From a bacterium (GTDB lineage Bacteria > Patescibacteriota > Microgenomatia > UBA1406 > GWC2-37-13), in the NCBI GenBank assembly GCA_029573715.1, contig JAKQDR010000250.1:57344-121343 (forward strand): a stretch of 64,000 bases of DNA. Direction: 5' to 3'. The notes below the pieces were generated by a model that was given only the letters and a program-made list of their open reading frames with translations, searched no databases and was not told the origin of the DNA. This document shows, piece by piece, positions 8,901-17,165 of this stretch. A program made the position numbers and the translations under genes. Position 1 is the first letter of the stretch, and each line of letters starts with the position of its first letter.

Positions 8901-11900
8901 TTGCAGTGGTGCGTGATGACTATGAGGACAGTTCAATTGATCCGACCAAATGGGTTGTAAACAGTAGCAACGGAACCGTGAGTGAAACCAGTGGACAAAT
9001 GCGCTATACAGGTAGGACATCAGGCCAGAGTGGCATCTCTTCTCAATTTCGGTCAACTGCTCCGGTGAGCGGGGATTTTACTTTTGAAACCAAAATACAC
9101 ATTGTGAATAACACAGGGGGGAATTTCAACGGAGGAATATTTTTGGGGAGTTATGACGATACAACACCCAACAATGCTGCGGGTGTGTTGATAGGGTTTC
9201 ATAACAACGGCAACATGTATTTTTACCACAAAAATAGTGGAGCGGGCTATACGGATTTGGGGCTCACCCGATCATATACCAAAGGCCAATGGTACACCAT
9301 TAAGGTTGTGCGTAAGGGAACCGGGTGGACTTTTTTTAGAGACGGTCAACCGATTGGCGGCTCTGGCGGGCTGCTGTATGCCGGGGATGTATATTTTAGC
9401 TCATTGCGATACTGGAAAGAAAGCCTCACCTCAAGCTTTCAGGGTGATGTGTATTACGACGAAACCGCGTTTAATGCCCATGTGAAAGCAAGCGTAAGCG
9501 CATCTTTAGGTTTGGAAACAGAGAAAGACGACACAGCATCAGCCACAATCAGATTAATGCCCGAAACTCTTGGTACATGGGCGGGGTATCAGATGCCGTC
9601 GTTGCCACGGGAGGCTCGATTATATTATGGTGCCAGTGTCTATGCCAACAACAAGCTATACGTACTTCGTGGCAATAATTCACCCACGTTTTATGTGCTT
9701 GATATACAGTCAGGCCAATGGAGCGCCTTACCGAATGCACCTCAAAATATCGGCTCAAATGGAGGGTCGGTTATGATCTTTGATGGAACAGACGATATAT
9801 ATGTAACACGAGGCAGTAATACAGCCGAGTTTTATCGATATACCATATCCACGCAGACGTGGACGACAACATTAGCTTCAGCGCCTTTAAATTTCTACTA
9901 TGGCGCTGCGGGAGTAAAAGCGGGCACAAATATGTATTTTTTGAGAGGGAGTAATGCCACAGACTTCATGGCCTACTCAATCACTGACAACACATGGAAC
10001 GCGCGGTCGGCTTTCCCATATGCAGTAAGCATCGGATCAGGGCTTGTACATGATGGGGGTGACTATATTTATGGATTCAATGGTGGAAACAGTATTGGTT
10101 TCGCGCGCTATTCCATCAGTGCAAACAGCTGGGATTATCTTACTAATCCACAAGCACCCTATCTTATTGGAGGTGGTGCCGTAAACAATATGGTGTTGGA
10201 TGCAACGAATAATGAAATCTACTTATTCACGCATATAACGCTTGCAGGTAAAGATGAACGCCGGCATTTTATATGGAAATACTCTCTCTCAACCAAACGG
10301 TGGACGCCCGTTGATGCCGATACTGACTTTGCGCCTCTTGTGGGTTCGGTGGCATATGACGGGGACAGATATGTGTATCTTATTCAAGGATATAGTAGTG
10401 ATGGGGGTACGCGCTCGCTTTACCGATACGATTTGCGCACAGGGAAATTTTTTCCCGAAACACCACCCATTACTCATCAGCGGGATTTTGTTGGTGATTT
10501 GGGCAACTACATTTATTTTGCCCCATATACTGGAGCAGGCATGGCGTTTGATGGGAACGACGCGATATACCTTTCTACAGGCAATGGCTCATCACAAATG
10601 GTGAAATATACGGTCTCTCAAAAAAAATGGGACAGAATCGCACCCTTGCCTTGTAATTATGGGGGTGGCGGCATGCAATGGGTAGGCGACAGCATGTATG
10701 TAGTGTGCGCATCAAACACACAGCTTTTCTTTAGATACGATCCTGATGAGGGCGATTGGGAAAGGCTTGCTGATACTCTTGCGACTGTTCAAGCGGCAGG
10801 CAATCAGGGACTCGTGGCCGTAGGAGCAAATACGCTCTATTTATTGCGCGGCAATGGCTCAACCACGCTTTACAAGTACACCATCCTTACTAATGAATGG
10901 ACAACAGAACCCACCCCTATTCCTGGCACCATTGGAAATAGCTGGGGAGCCTCAATGACCTTTGATGGAGATGATAATTTATATGTAATACGAGGTAATA
11001 ATACGAGTTGGTTTTATCGCTATCAGCTATCGACTCAGCAGTGGTATATACTTCGAAGTATCCCCGCCTTATCATTTTATGCGGGGGGATCGTTATATCA
11101 TGAGGGGAAGATATATGCATTTGCCGGAGATAATACGTATGGATTTTATGTGTATGACGTGGCGAGCGACTTGTGGACTGTGGGCCCACGCACTCCTTCG
11201 CAAGTTGGTCCTGGCACCGCCATTGTAAAAGGCCCGGGCAACACCGCCTATGCTACTGCAGGATACTACGATATGGCATTTTGGAAATTCAATTTACCAT
11301 CGGTAAATTCGAGTTTTGTACACACAGGCTCATTTACTTCGAAGGTTTTTGATTTGGAAAATCCCTATGCATGGGCAGGGCTGCAAGCAACGGTAGCTTC
11401 TCCTGAAGCCTCAATGGTGCAAATGTATACGCGTACTTCTGCTGATCAGCTCGTGTGGTCTGAGTGGGAAGAGGCAGGAGAACTTAAACAAGTCGCATCT
11501 GATGAGTTTATCTACAACATTGAGTCAGAAGTAGAGAGATATGCTCAGGTGAAAGTGATATTAAGTTCTCAAGAAAGTGCCCAAACGCCCGTAGTTTCCG
11601 GAATTGCATTGCATTATTACGCCGATCCTGATCCACCAACGAATCCGACCAGTGTAACAGCATATGAAGACAACTCAAAACAGGAGGAAATCGATGACGG
11701 CGAGTGGGGAAACATCACCACACCTTATTTTGAATGGAGTGGTGCCGACGATGGCGAAGGTTCGGGAATACAGGGATATTATGTATATCTTGGGCCCGAT
11801 GCAAATGCAGACCCAGTAGTAGATGGTGATTTTGTCATCAGCTCTCACTTCACGCCCAACTTGACTGCGGATGGTGAATACTATTTGGCAATACAAAGCG

Positions 11901-14140
11901 TAGATAATGCTGATAATGTAAGCATTGATGTGTGGCGACCATTTCACTATCGGCTCGATGCAACGCAACCACAGGAGCTCAGTTCAGTTGCCGCAGATCC
12001 TCGTACGTATACATCAGTTGATAATTACACCATGTTTTGGCTTCCGGTAGAGGATGTAGAAGCTTACGCCACATCATCAGGATTATTCGGCTATGAATAT
12101 AAAACAGCCACCGCATCAGGCGCCCTCAGCCAGCCGCAACTCACCACCCAAACTTTAGTTACGGGGATAACAAAATATCAAGTTGGCGCGAACACTTTCT
12201 ATGTGCGCTCGGTGGACGCTGCCGGGAATAAATCTGAATATGCAACTGTCTCATATTATTACAGCGGTAATGCGCCAACCAAACCTCGGAATCTCGTGGT
12301 GAACCCCACGTACTCCACCAGCAACAATTTCAGCTTTTCATGGGATGAGCCGGCAAGCTTCCAAGGATCGATAAAGGAGTATCGTTACTCGGTAAATGCC
12401 CCGCTCACTGCTACCAATTACAGTGTTACCAATACCCGAACCCTCACAGCGGGCTCCTACGCTACCATTAAGGGGGAAAACAAGCTGTATTTAGTGGCAG
12501 TGGATGAAGCGGACAATGTGCTCTATGAACCTGAGAATGTCGCGGTTGTAACTTTTACTGCCGACACATCAGCTCCGGGTATTCCCATAAATCCAGAAGC
12601 ATTTGACAACTCTATTCGAGCAACTAAACAATACAAAGTCGGACTGACCTGGGATCCTCCTGAAGATATGGGGACCGGATTTGCAGGCTATGCCATTTAT
12701 GGTTCGGCGAGCACTGCAACTTGCCAAGAAGATTTTTCAGCATATAGTCTTGCTGGTACGACCGCAGGCACGACATACGTTGTTACCACGCTGAATGCTG
12801 TTCCGCTTGAGTCAAAAACATATAATTTCTGCCTCAAGGCCTATGATTCGACGAATCAATATTCTGCAGTATCAAGCACCATTTCGTTGTGGCCTACGGG
12901 CAGATGGCTTACTGCGCCTGCTCTAACCGAAGACCCACTTGCCACAGTTAAGACAAAAAGCGCCACCATAACATGGTCAACTTCTCGTGAGGCTAATTCA
13001 TTTGTTCAGTATGGGACAAAGTCAGGTGAATATGGAAATGAGGTTGGCTCATCACTTCAGGAAATTGCACACTCCATCAAACTCACTAACCTCAGCCCCA
13101 GCACGACGTATTATTACAAAGTCATTTGGACGGATGAAGATGGCAATCAGGGATTTTCTGATGAGCAGACATTCATCACTAATGCCGCCCCCACCGTCTC
13201 TAATGTTAAGTTTAGTGAAATAGGGCTGACTTCTACTTATGTGTCATTTTCTATCAACAACGCAACAAAAGCGACCATTGAATATGGCACCACCACAGAT
13301 TATGGCGATCAAAAAGCCATAAGCACCTCAACGGACGAATCTACTCAGTCGGTTCGGATTGACAATCTGACCGAAGGCACGCTATATCATTTGCGCATTG
13401 TTGCCGAAGATGAAGAAAACAACACATTCACCGGTGATGACTATACATTTGAAACGCTGCCAATACCCAAGATTTCCGATTTGCGGGTTCAGCAAGTTCT
13501 GGGGATGCCCTCGGCGACACTCAGACTCATCTGGCAGACGAACGCCCCAACAACAACAGTTGTTACGTACTATCCAACAAGTGCTGCTTCGGCTGCACGC
13601 GATGAGATTAATTTGTCACTGGTCACCAGTCATGAAGTAATTTTGCGTAGCCTTCTTGATGAAACTGATTACACCGTAATGGTGTCAGGAAAAGACGTTG
13701 CAGGCAACTCCGCCGAGTCAGTGGTGAAGACACTTAAAACAGCAACTGATATACGAGCGCCAGAAATTTACAACCTTGCAGTCGATAGCACGATAGGTGG
13801 GGTGGGTGAGAGTGCGCGGGCGCAGCTGAACATTAGCTGGGACACCGATGAGCCCGCCTCGACACAAGTAGAGTATGGGGAAGGAACAGGAGGAGTATAT
13901 CGAGCGACTACTCAAGAAGATCCCAATAGAACGGCCAATCACATGGTTACCATTCCTGGCCTTAAACCCGGCACCATTTACCATTTCCGAGTCGTTTCCA
14001 AAGATAAGGCGGGGAATATCGGCTATTCTGAAGATACTGTGATTATTACCCCTCGAGCGACAAAGGATGCGCTTAATTTGGTCATTCAGAGTTTGGGGCG
14101 TACCTTTAGTTTTCTTAACAATGTAAAAATTAACCGATGA
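5948..14140 (+). CDS. Giant secreted protein 1: two kelch propeller blocks, DUF2341, Fn3 domains
   Basis: This 2,730-residue protein has a signal peptide ending near VYAAP. Kelch-type repeats with the recurrent motif YDxxTNTWS fill about 6240-7860 and again 9600-11290, each enough for at least one beta-propeller. Between them are a DUF2341 domain (about 8573-8890) and a concanavalin/LamG-like domain (about 8900-9510). From about 11.6 kb to the end come Ig-like and fibronectin type III domains, several with the SxTYYYKV strand. The last 36 residues follow a conserved EDTVIITP strand and contain FSFLN. No LPxTG motif is present. The product is presumably displayed on the surface for adhesion or glycan binding. 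Its stop overlaps the next ATG by 4 nt, linking it to the ABC genes downstream. Confidence 0.85.
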   Translation: MAIRINSKFHKHFRESIRRLSVWCLVFVYLFSSFPFLDHAVKPVYAAPITVEKTTQSDWQSGRYEYNQIDTLTSPGDITLPTDLGQWDAQGPADLNEYSYTSSPMVKVGRFVYMNRNRATGQFLRYDLDLREWKEMAFVPHGMYEVADLTTDGTNTIFAVATRYTGSYPTLTFKHFLKYDIPSNTWSYLADPPDFLRTSATIEYVAGSPNYIYAIQGTGTWGFWRYNVDTNVWSVINNTTVHCQGNCDILYDGSRYLYWATDWNNPDRLYRYDTQTGAWSLMANAPGDQVFTTGHRMTIFGDDIYFLRGANTKLHYRYNITGNTWSQAADLPVFSTYQTPLAIPEDNKIMIYAGITSIIDYYPATNTYSDPLGAPTYGQDSNAQMVADQNGNIWYCAGAGQNVCRKYEIATNTWTTTAAAPNTMGTTPVAWSGTRLYADRGNYENRFYEYNPTTNTWSTKTSPTYNIGDGGAMVADANYVYASPGSGWNYFMRYDIATNTWSLLAPSPEGVYRGSRLIKHGNFMYLLQGWGRGGLFRYDITGNSWTRLNSVPVGVNIGGGMAFDGVDTLYTLVGGTSDYYSRMFYAYSITTNTWKRIADTPEIMRSGGSLVWANNSVYAIQGEYSYAMWRYTPATNPSAYRQSGQWFSPVYDLGYVSSWTNFSANQTTPAGTSVQYYSRSSQNGNSWSAWSAISGGVIASPAYRYIQVRIVLASDSANTPTVSDFSINYDSDTTAPTISGLTIRGYTHQGGDALVSGNAQGYPYTNPYFEWDSVLDAWGNAIAGYYVYFGTSPSVDPVTYGALQSHTYYTVATSMTKGQTYYVRIKAKDTQGITSAASTNFEYVYDGISPPTAQILTTQGDVEQGSLTNVVAQTATWWNTNYAYRRQITVTNNSGSSLLKEDRVAVSIDTADLIDTSKLQEDGDDLRIVYWNGASWVESARGWEAIDLTDTSIYFDVQSPINDGATDANYYVYYGHTGASSPPVLAVVRDDYEDSSIDPTKWVVNSSNGTVSETSGQMRYTGRTSGQSGISSQFRSTAPVSGDFTFETKIHIVNNTGGNFNGGIFLGSYDDTTPNNAAGVLIGFHNNGNMYFYHKNSGAGYTDLGLTRSYTKGQWYTIKVVRKGTGWTFFRDGQPIGGSGGLLYAGDVYFSSLRYWKESLTSSFQGDVYYDETAFNAHVKASVSASLGLETEKDDTASATIRLMPETLGTWAGYQMPSLPREARLYYGASVYANNKLYVLRGNNSPTFYVLDIQSGQWSALPNAPQNIGSNGGSVMIFDGTDDIYVTRGSNTAEFYRYTISTQTWTTTLASAPLNFYYGAAGVKAGTNMYFLRGSNATDFMAYSITDNTWNARSAFPYAVSIGSGLVHDGGDYIYGFNGGNSIGFARYSISANSWDYLTNPQAPYLIGGGAVNNMVLDATNNEIYLFTHITLAGKDERRHFIWKYSLSTKRWTPVDADTDFAPLVGSVAYDGDRYVYLIQGYSSDGGTRSLYRYDLRTGKFFPETPPITHQRDFVGDLGNYIYFAPYTGAGMAFDGNDAIYLSTGNGSSQMVKYTVSQKKWDRIAPLPCNYGGGGMQWVGDSMYVVCASNTQLFFRYDPDEGDWERLADTLATVQAAGNQGLVAVGANTLYLLRGNGSTTLYKYTILTNEWTTEPTPIPGTIGNSWGASMTFDGDDNLYVIRGNNTSWFYRYQLSTQQWYILRSIPALSFYAGGSLYHEGKIYAFAGDNTYGFYVYDVASDLWTVGPRTPSQVGPGTAIVKGPGNTAYATAGYYDMAFWKFNLPSVNSSFVHTGSFTSKVFDLENPYAWAGLQATVASPEASMVQMYTRTSADQLVWSEWEEAGELKQVASDEFIYNIESEVERYAQVKVILSSQESAQTPVVSGIALHYYADPDPPTNPTSVTAYEDNSKQEEIDDGEWGNITTPYFEWSGADDGEGSGIQGYYVYLGPDANADPVVDGDFVISSHFTPNLTADGEYYLAIQSVDNADNVSIDVWRPFHYRLDATQPQELSSVAADPRTYTSVDNYTMFWLPVEDVEAYATSSGLFGYEYKTATASGALSQPQLTTQTLVTGITKYQVGANTFYVRSVDAAGNKSEYATVSYYYSGNAPTKPRNLVVNPTYSTSNNFSFSWDEPASFQGSIKEYRYSVNAPLTATNYSVTNTRTLTAGSYATIKGENKLYLVAVDEADNVLYEPENVAVVTFTADTSAPGIPINPEAFDNSIRATKQYKVGLTWDPPEDMGTGFAGYAIYGSASTATCQEDFSAYSLAGTTAGTTYVVTTLNAVPLESKTYNFCLKAYDSTNQYSAVSSTISLWPTGRWLTAPALTEDPLATVKTKSATITWSTSREANSFVQYGTKSGEYGNEVGSSLQEIAHSIKLTNLSPSTTYYYKVIWTDEDGNQGFSDEQTFITNAAPTVSNVKFSEIGLTSTYVSFSINNATKATIEYGTTTDYGDQKAISTSTDESTQSVRIDNLTEGTLYHLRIVAEDEENNTFTGDDYTFETLPIPKISDLRVQQVLGMPSATLRLIWQTNAPTTTVVTYYPTSAASAARDEINLSLVTSHEVILRSLLDETDYTVMVSGKDVAGNSAESVVKTLKTATDIRAPEIYNLAVDSTIGGVGESARAQLNISWDTDEPASTQVEYGEGTGGVYRATTQEDPNRTANHMVTIPGLKPGTIYHFRVVSKDKAGNIGYSEDTVIITPRATKDALNLVIQSLGRTFSFLNNVKINR

Positions 14141-14928
14141 CATACACAGATTATTTCGTAAAGACACAAAACATTGACAAGGCCTTCAAGGTTGGCGATG
14201 GGATGGTGCCGGTATTGAAGGGAATTAATGTTGAAATCAAAAAAGGGGACTTTGCAGTGATATTTGGCCCTTCTGGCTCGGGCAAATCAACACTTTTACA
14301 CACCCTTTTGGGTTTAGAGCGGCCAACTGCAGGCAGCGTACTTGTGGAAGACAAGGATTATTATGCCATGTCAGAAGATGAACGTGCGATGTATCGACGC
14401 TATCGTGTGGGCATGATTTATCAACAACCTCTTTGGATAGGCTCACTAAATGTCATCGAAAACATAAAATTCGCCCTTCATCTTATTGACTATCCGATAG
14501 GACAGGTGGAGGAGAAGGCTTTCTCGGTGCTTCAGATGGTGAAAATGGAGGGGTGGGCGACATATCGGCCAACCGAGTTGAGCTCCGGACAACAGCAAAA
14601 AATTAGCCTTGCACGAGCATTGGTGATGAGCCCGGTGTGTATTGTGGCCGATGAGCCGACCGGAAACCTCGACACGGTGTCGGGCCGTGAACTCATGGAA
14701 ACCTTTATGCAGTTAAATGAAACACAGGGGATCACCATTTTAATGGTTACGCACGAGCTCAGCTATTTGAGGCTTGCCAAAAAGATATTTCATATGATAG
14801 ATGGTGAGGTGGTAGAGGTGTGTTTGCCTCATAATCAAAAAGACTTCCTGCAAAGATTGAAAACTCAACAAACAGCAGGTGAGACTGATGTGCGTGATCG
14901 ACAAATGTTAGCTAAAATGGATTTGTAA
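14137..14928 (+). CDS. ABC transporter ATP-binding protein (MacB/LolD type), module 1
   Basis: The 263-residue ATPase has Walker A GPSGSGKST (44-52), Q-loop around YQQ (95-97), signature LSSGQQQ (148-154) and Walker B CIVADEPTGNLD (168-179), the hallmark of the MacB/LolD/FtsE group. These ATPases drive mechanotransmission or extrusion through FtsX-fold permeases. The gene overlaps the giant protein's stop codon (ATGA) and is followed 3 nt later by its permease. The C-terminal 40 residues extend past the usual ATPase end. It most likely powers the permease at 14932, with the giant protein as a candidate client. Confidence 0.92.
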   Translation: MTYTDYFVKTQNIDKAFKVGDGMVPVLKGINVEIKKGDFAVIFGPSGSGKSTLLHTLLGLERPTAGSVLVEDKDYYAMSEDERAMYRRYRVGMIYQQPLWIGSLNVIENIKFALHLIDYPIGQVEEKAFSVLQMVKMEGWATYRPTELSSGQQQKISLARALVMSPVCIVADEPTGNLDTVSGRELMETFMQLNETQGITILMVTHELSYLRLAKKIFHMIDGEVVEVCLPHNQKDFLQRLKTQQTAGETDVRDRQMLAKMDL

Positions 14929-14931
14929 CAT

Positions 14932-17082
14932 ATGGGTGTCATACGATTTTTTATACAAACATTTCAGATGACCGTAAAACGCGTAGGGGGATTTTTCGGA
15001 TTAGTTATCCGTAATCCTCGTGTCATCTTGATGGCACTCAAACATATGGGGCTAACGCTTCTTTTCTTCTCTATGTTTTTTATACAACTGTCATTCTTTT
15101 TAATGGAGAAGATACTCTTTTGGCTCATTCATCGAACACCGTTTGGCCTTATCTTAAAACCAATTCTCCCTTGGTGGGATAAACATCTTAAAATAAAAGC
15201 GAGAGAAATGCTTGATCGCATTGATAAGGTACGTATATTCAAAATGCGACGATCATACCTAATTCGGCTGGGATATGACAATCTGCGCACCAAACAAACC
15301 CGATCACTCGTTACGGTGTTGGGTATGTCTATTGGAGTGGGCATCATTGTTTATCTTCTCTCGTTGGGATACGGGGTTGAGCGTTTAGTGATAAGTAGGG
15401 TGGCTGGTTTGGATGAGCTTCGTATGGCCGATGTGTCGGTTGGCACAAGCACCACACTTCGTATGAATGAAGAAACCATGCAAAAAATTCAACAAATTGC
15501 ACAGGTCGCACAAGCAATACCAATCGTTTCAACCGTAGGCAGAATTAATTTTCAGAAAGCAACCACCGATGTGATGGTATTTTCTGCACCTAAGGACTAT
15601 TTTGATGCGACACGTATGAATTTCTTGCGCGGGAAGCCCTTTGAGGGTAACAAGATAACGCGATTGCCTCAGCAACGCGCTTCAGAGAATATAGATGATA
15701 TTGCGGGTGTCTTTGATGAACGTAAGGATGGGACATTTGCCCAACCAACCACCGGGATAACGTTGTACTTCAATGTGCTTCCTACTCAGGTTGCAACGGC
15801 ATTTTCCGATTGCAGTATTCAATCTGAGGTTAAGGGATATGTGCTGAGATTTCCTTCACCATATACCGGCAGGGAGTATTGGGGGAGTGAGTATGCACCA
15901 CTTTCGCCCTATGGCAGAGCTGGATATGATGCCGTGAGTGGGCAATACTTGGGTCGATGGATCAAGATACATGCACCACTTCATACACAGTCTGACGAAG
16001 GTGTATATGAGCCTGCAATGAATGAAAGCGGGAGGCAAGTGTATGCTGACGTTTGTATACAACGAAAACATGTCCATGTTGAAGGCCAATATGCATTTAG
16101 CCAGGTTGCTCAGGTATTGGGCATGGCATCTGATTCTGCGAACTTGACTCAAGAGTCATCGGCGAGTGCACAGCTTGATGATATGGTTCGGCTTGTGAGC
16201 ACGAGAGAAGACGGTGTTGAATTTGTGGAGCTTGCAGCGAGCATGAGTGCTCAAGTCAAAAAACAGACGGGATCCATACCATTTCAAGGCTCCCCATCGG
16301 GAGACGCCATTGTTTCAACCGGCCTTATTGACCTATTAAATATTCCCCTTGCGCGTGCGTTGGATGCAAAATTCGATGTCTCGTTTATTGTTGTTAAGAA
16401 CCTGCTTCCCAAAATTGAAGGAAGAGCGTTTTCTGAAGAGGCACAATATCGCATTGTGGGAGTTGTTGAAGATGATGACTCGCAATATTTTTACGTTCCG
16501 TTTAAAGATATGCAAAGTTTGGGTATAGAGAATTATTCACAACTGCGCGTGGTCGTGAAAGAAAAAGCAGACTTGTCTGCGGTGCGTAAACAAATAGAAA
16601 CATGGGGCTATACGACAACGAGTACCGCCGACACGGTGCGTGAAATAGAGACACTGTTTACGACCATTAGAGTTGTATTGGTTGCGCTTGGCATGATCGC
16701 ACTTGGTGTTGCTTCACTCGGCATGTTTAACACACTTACTGTTTCATTGCTTGAGCGCACGCGTGAGATTGGAGGAATGAAAGTGATGGGAATGGTGTCT
16801 GATGAGGTGCAAGAGCTATTTATGGCTGAAGCAATGATTATGGGAATGGGCGGAGGCATTGGAGGCCTACTTTTGGGATTTGCGGCCGGTAAAGCAACCT
16901 CACTTGCCCTATCAACAGTAGCCATCACTCAGGGCGCTGGCTATATCGACCTCACCTTTGTTCCGGTGTTTCTTGCCGTCTTTATTCTGCTGCTTTCATT
17001 TGGGGTGGGTGCGGTGACGGGGCTTTACCCGGCCCGTCGGAGCAAGCAAATATCTGCCATAAATGCTCTGCGATATGAGTGA
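14932..17082 (+). CDS. MacB/FtsX-like ABC permease, module 1, with an extra N-terminal membrane segment
   Basis: The 716-residue permease has four FtsX-type transmembrane helices: one near residues 124-148 and three in the last 150 residues. Between them is a large extracytoplasmic domain (MacB_PCD-like). The C-terminal core shows GMFNTLTVSLLERTREIGGMK and ends GLYPARR...INALRYE, typical of MacB/LolC permeases. Two features are unusual. About 110 residues with an additional strongly hydrophobic segment (about 34-66) precede the standard start. An insert in the outer domain around 15850-15990 (WGSEY, YLGRWIK) resembles a bacterial SH3-like fold and recurs in module 2. Confidence 0.88.
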   Translation: MGVIRFFIQTFQMTVKRVGGFFGLVIRNPRVILMALKHMGLTLLFFSMFFIQLSFFLMEKILFWLIHRTPFGLILKPILPWWDKHLKIKAREMLDRIDKVRIFKMRRSYLIRLGYDNLRTKQTRSLVTVLGMSIGVGIIVYLLSLGYGVERLVISRVAGLDELRMADVSVGTSTTLRMNEETMQKIQQIAQVAQAIPIVSTVGRINFQKATTDVMVFSAPKDYFDATRMNFLRGKPFEGNKITRLPQQRASENIDDIAGVFDERKDGTFAQPTTGITLYFNVLPTQVATAFSDCSIQSEVKGYVLRFPSPYTGREYWGSEYAPLSPYGRAGYDAVSGQYLGRWIKIHAPLHTQSDEGVYEPAMNESGRQVYADVCIQRKHVHVEGQYAFSQVAQVLGMASDSANLTQESSASAQLDDMVRLVSTREDGVEFVELAASMSAQVKKQTGSIPFQGSPSGDAIVSTGLIDLLNIPLARALDAKFDVSFIVVKNLLPKIEGRAFSEEAQYRIVGVVEDDDSQYFYVPFKDMQSLGIENYSQLRVVVKEKADLSAVRKQIETWGYTTTSTADTVREIETLFTTIRVVLVALGMIALGVASLGMFNTLTVSLLERTREIGGMKVMGMVSDEVQELFMAEAMIMGMGGGIGGLLLGFAAGKATSLALSTVAITQGAGYIDLTFVPVFLAVFILLLSFGVGAVTGLYPARRSKQISAINALRYE

Positions 17083-17165
17083 TGATGTCGTGCATTTTGC
17101 TTGACATCAGCCTCAAAATCTGTCAGTATGGATGTATAAGTAATATATATCGCTCTCGTCCCCAT

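Noticed and set aside
13718..14167. 149-codon minus-strand frame across the end of giant protein 1
   Set aside because: It lies wholly opposite a well-supported coding region, has no family features and no -10 at a fixed distance.
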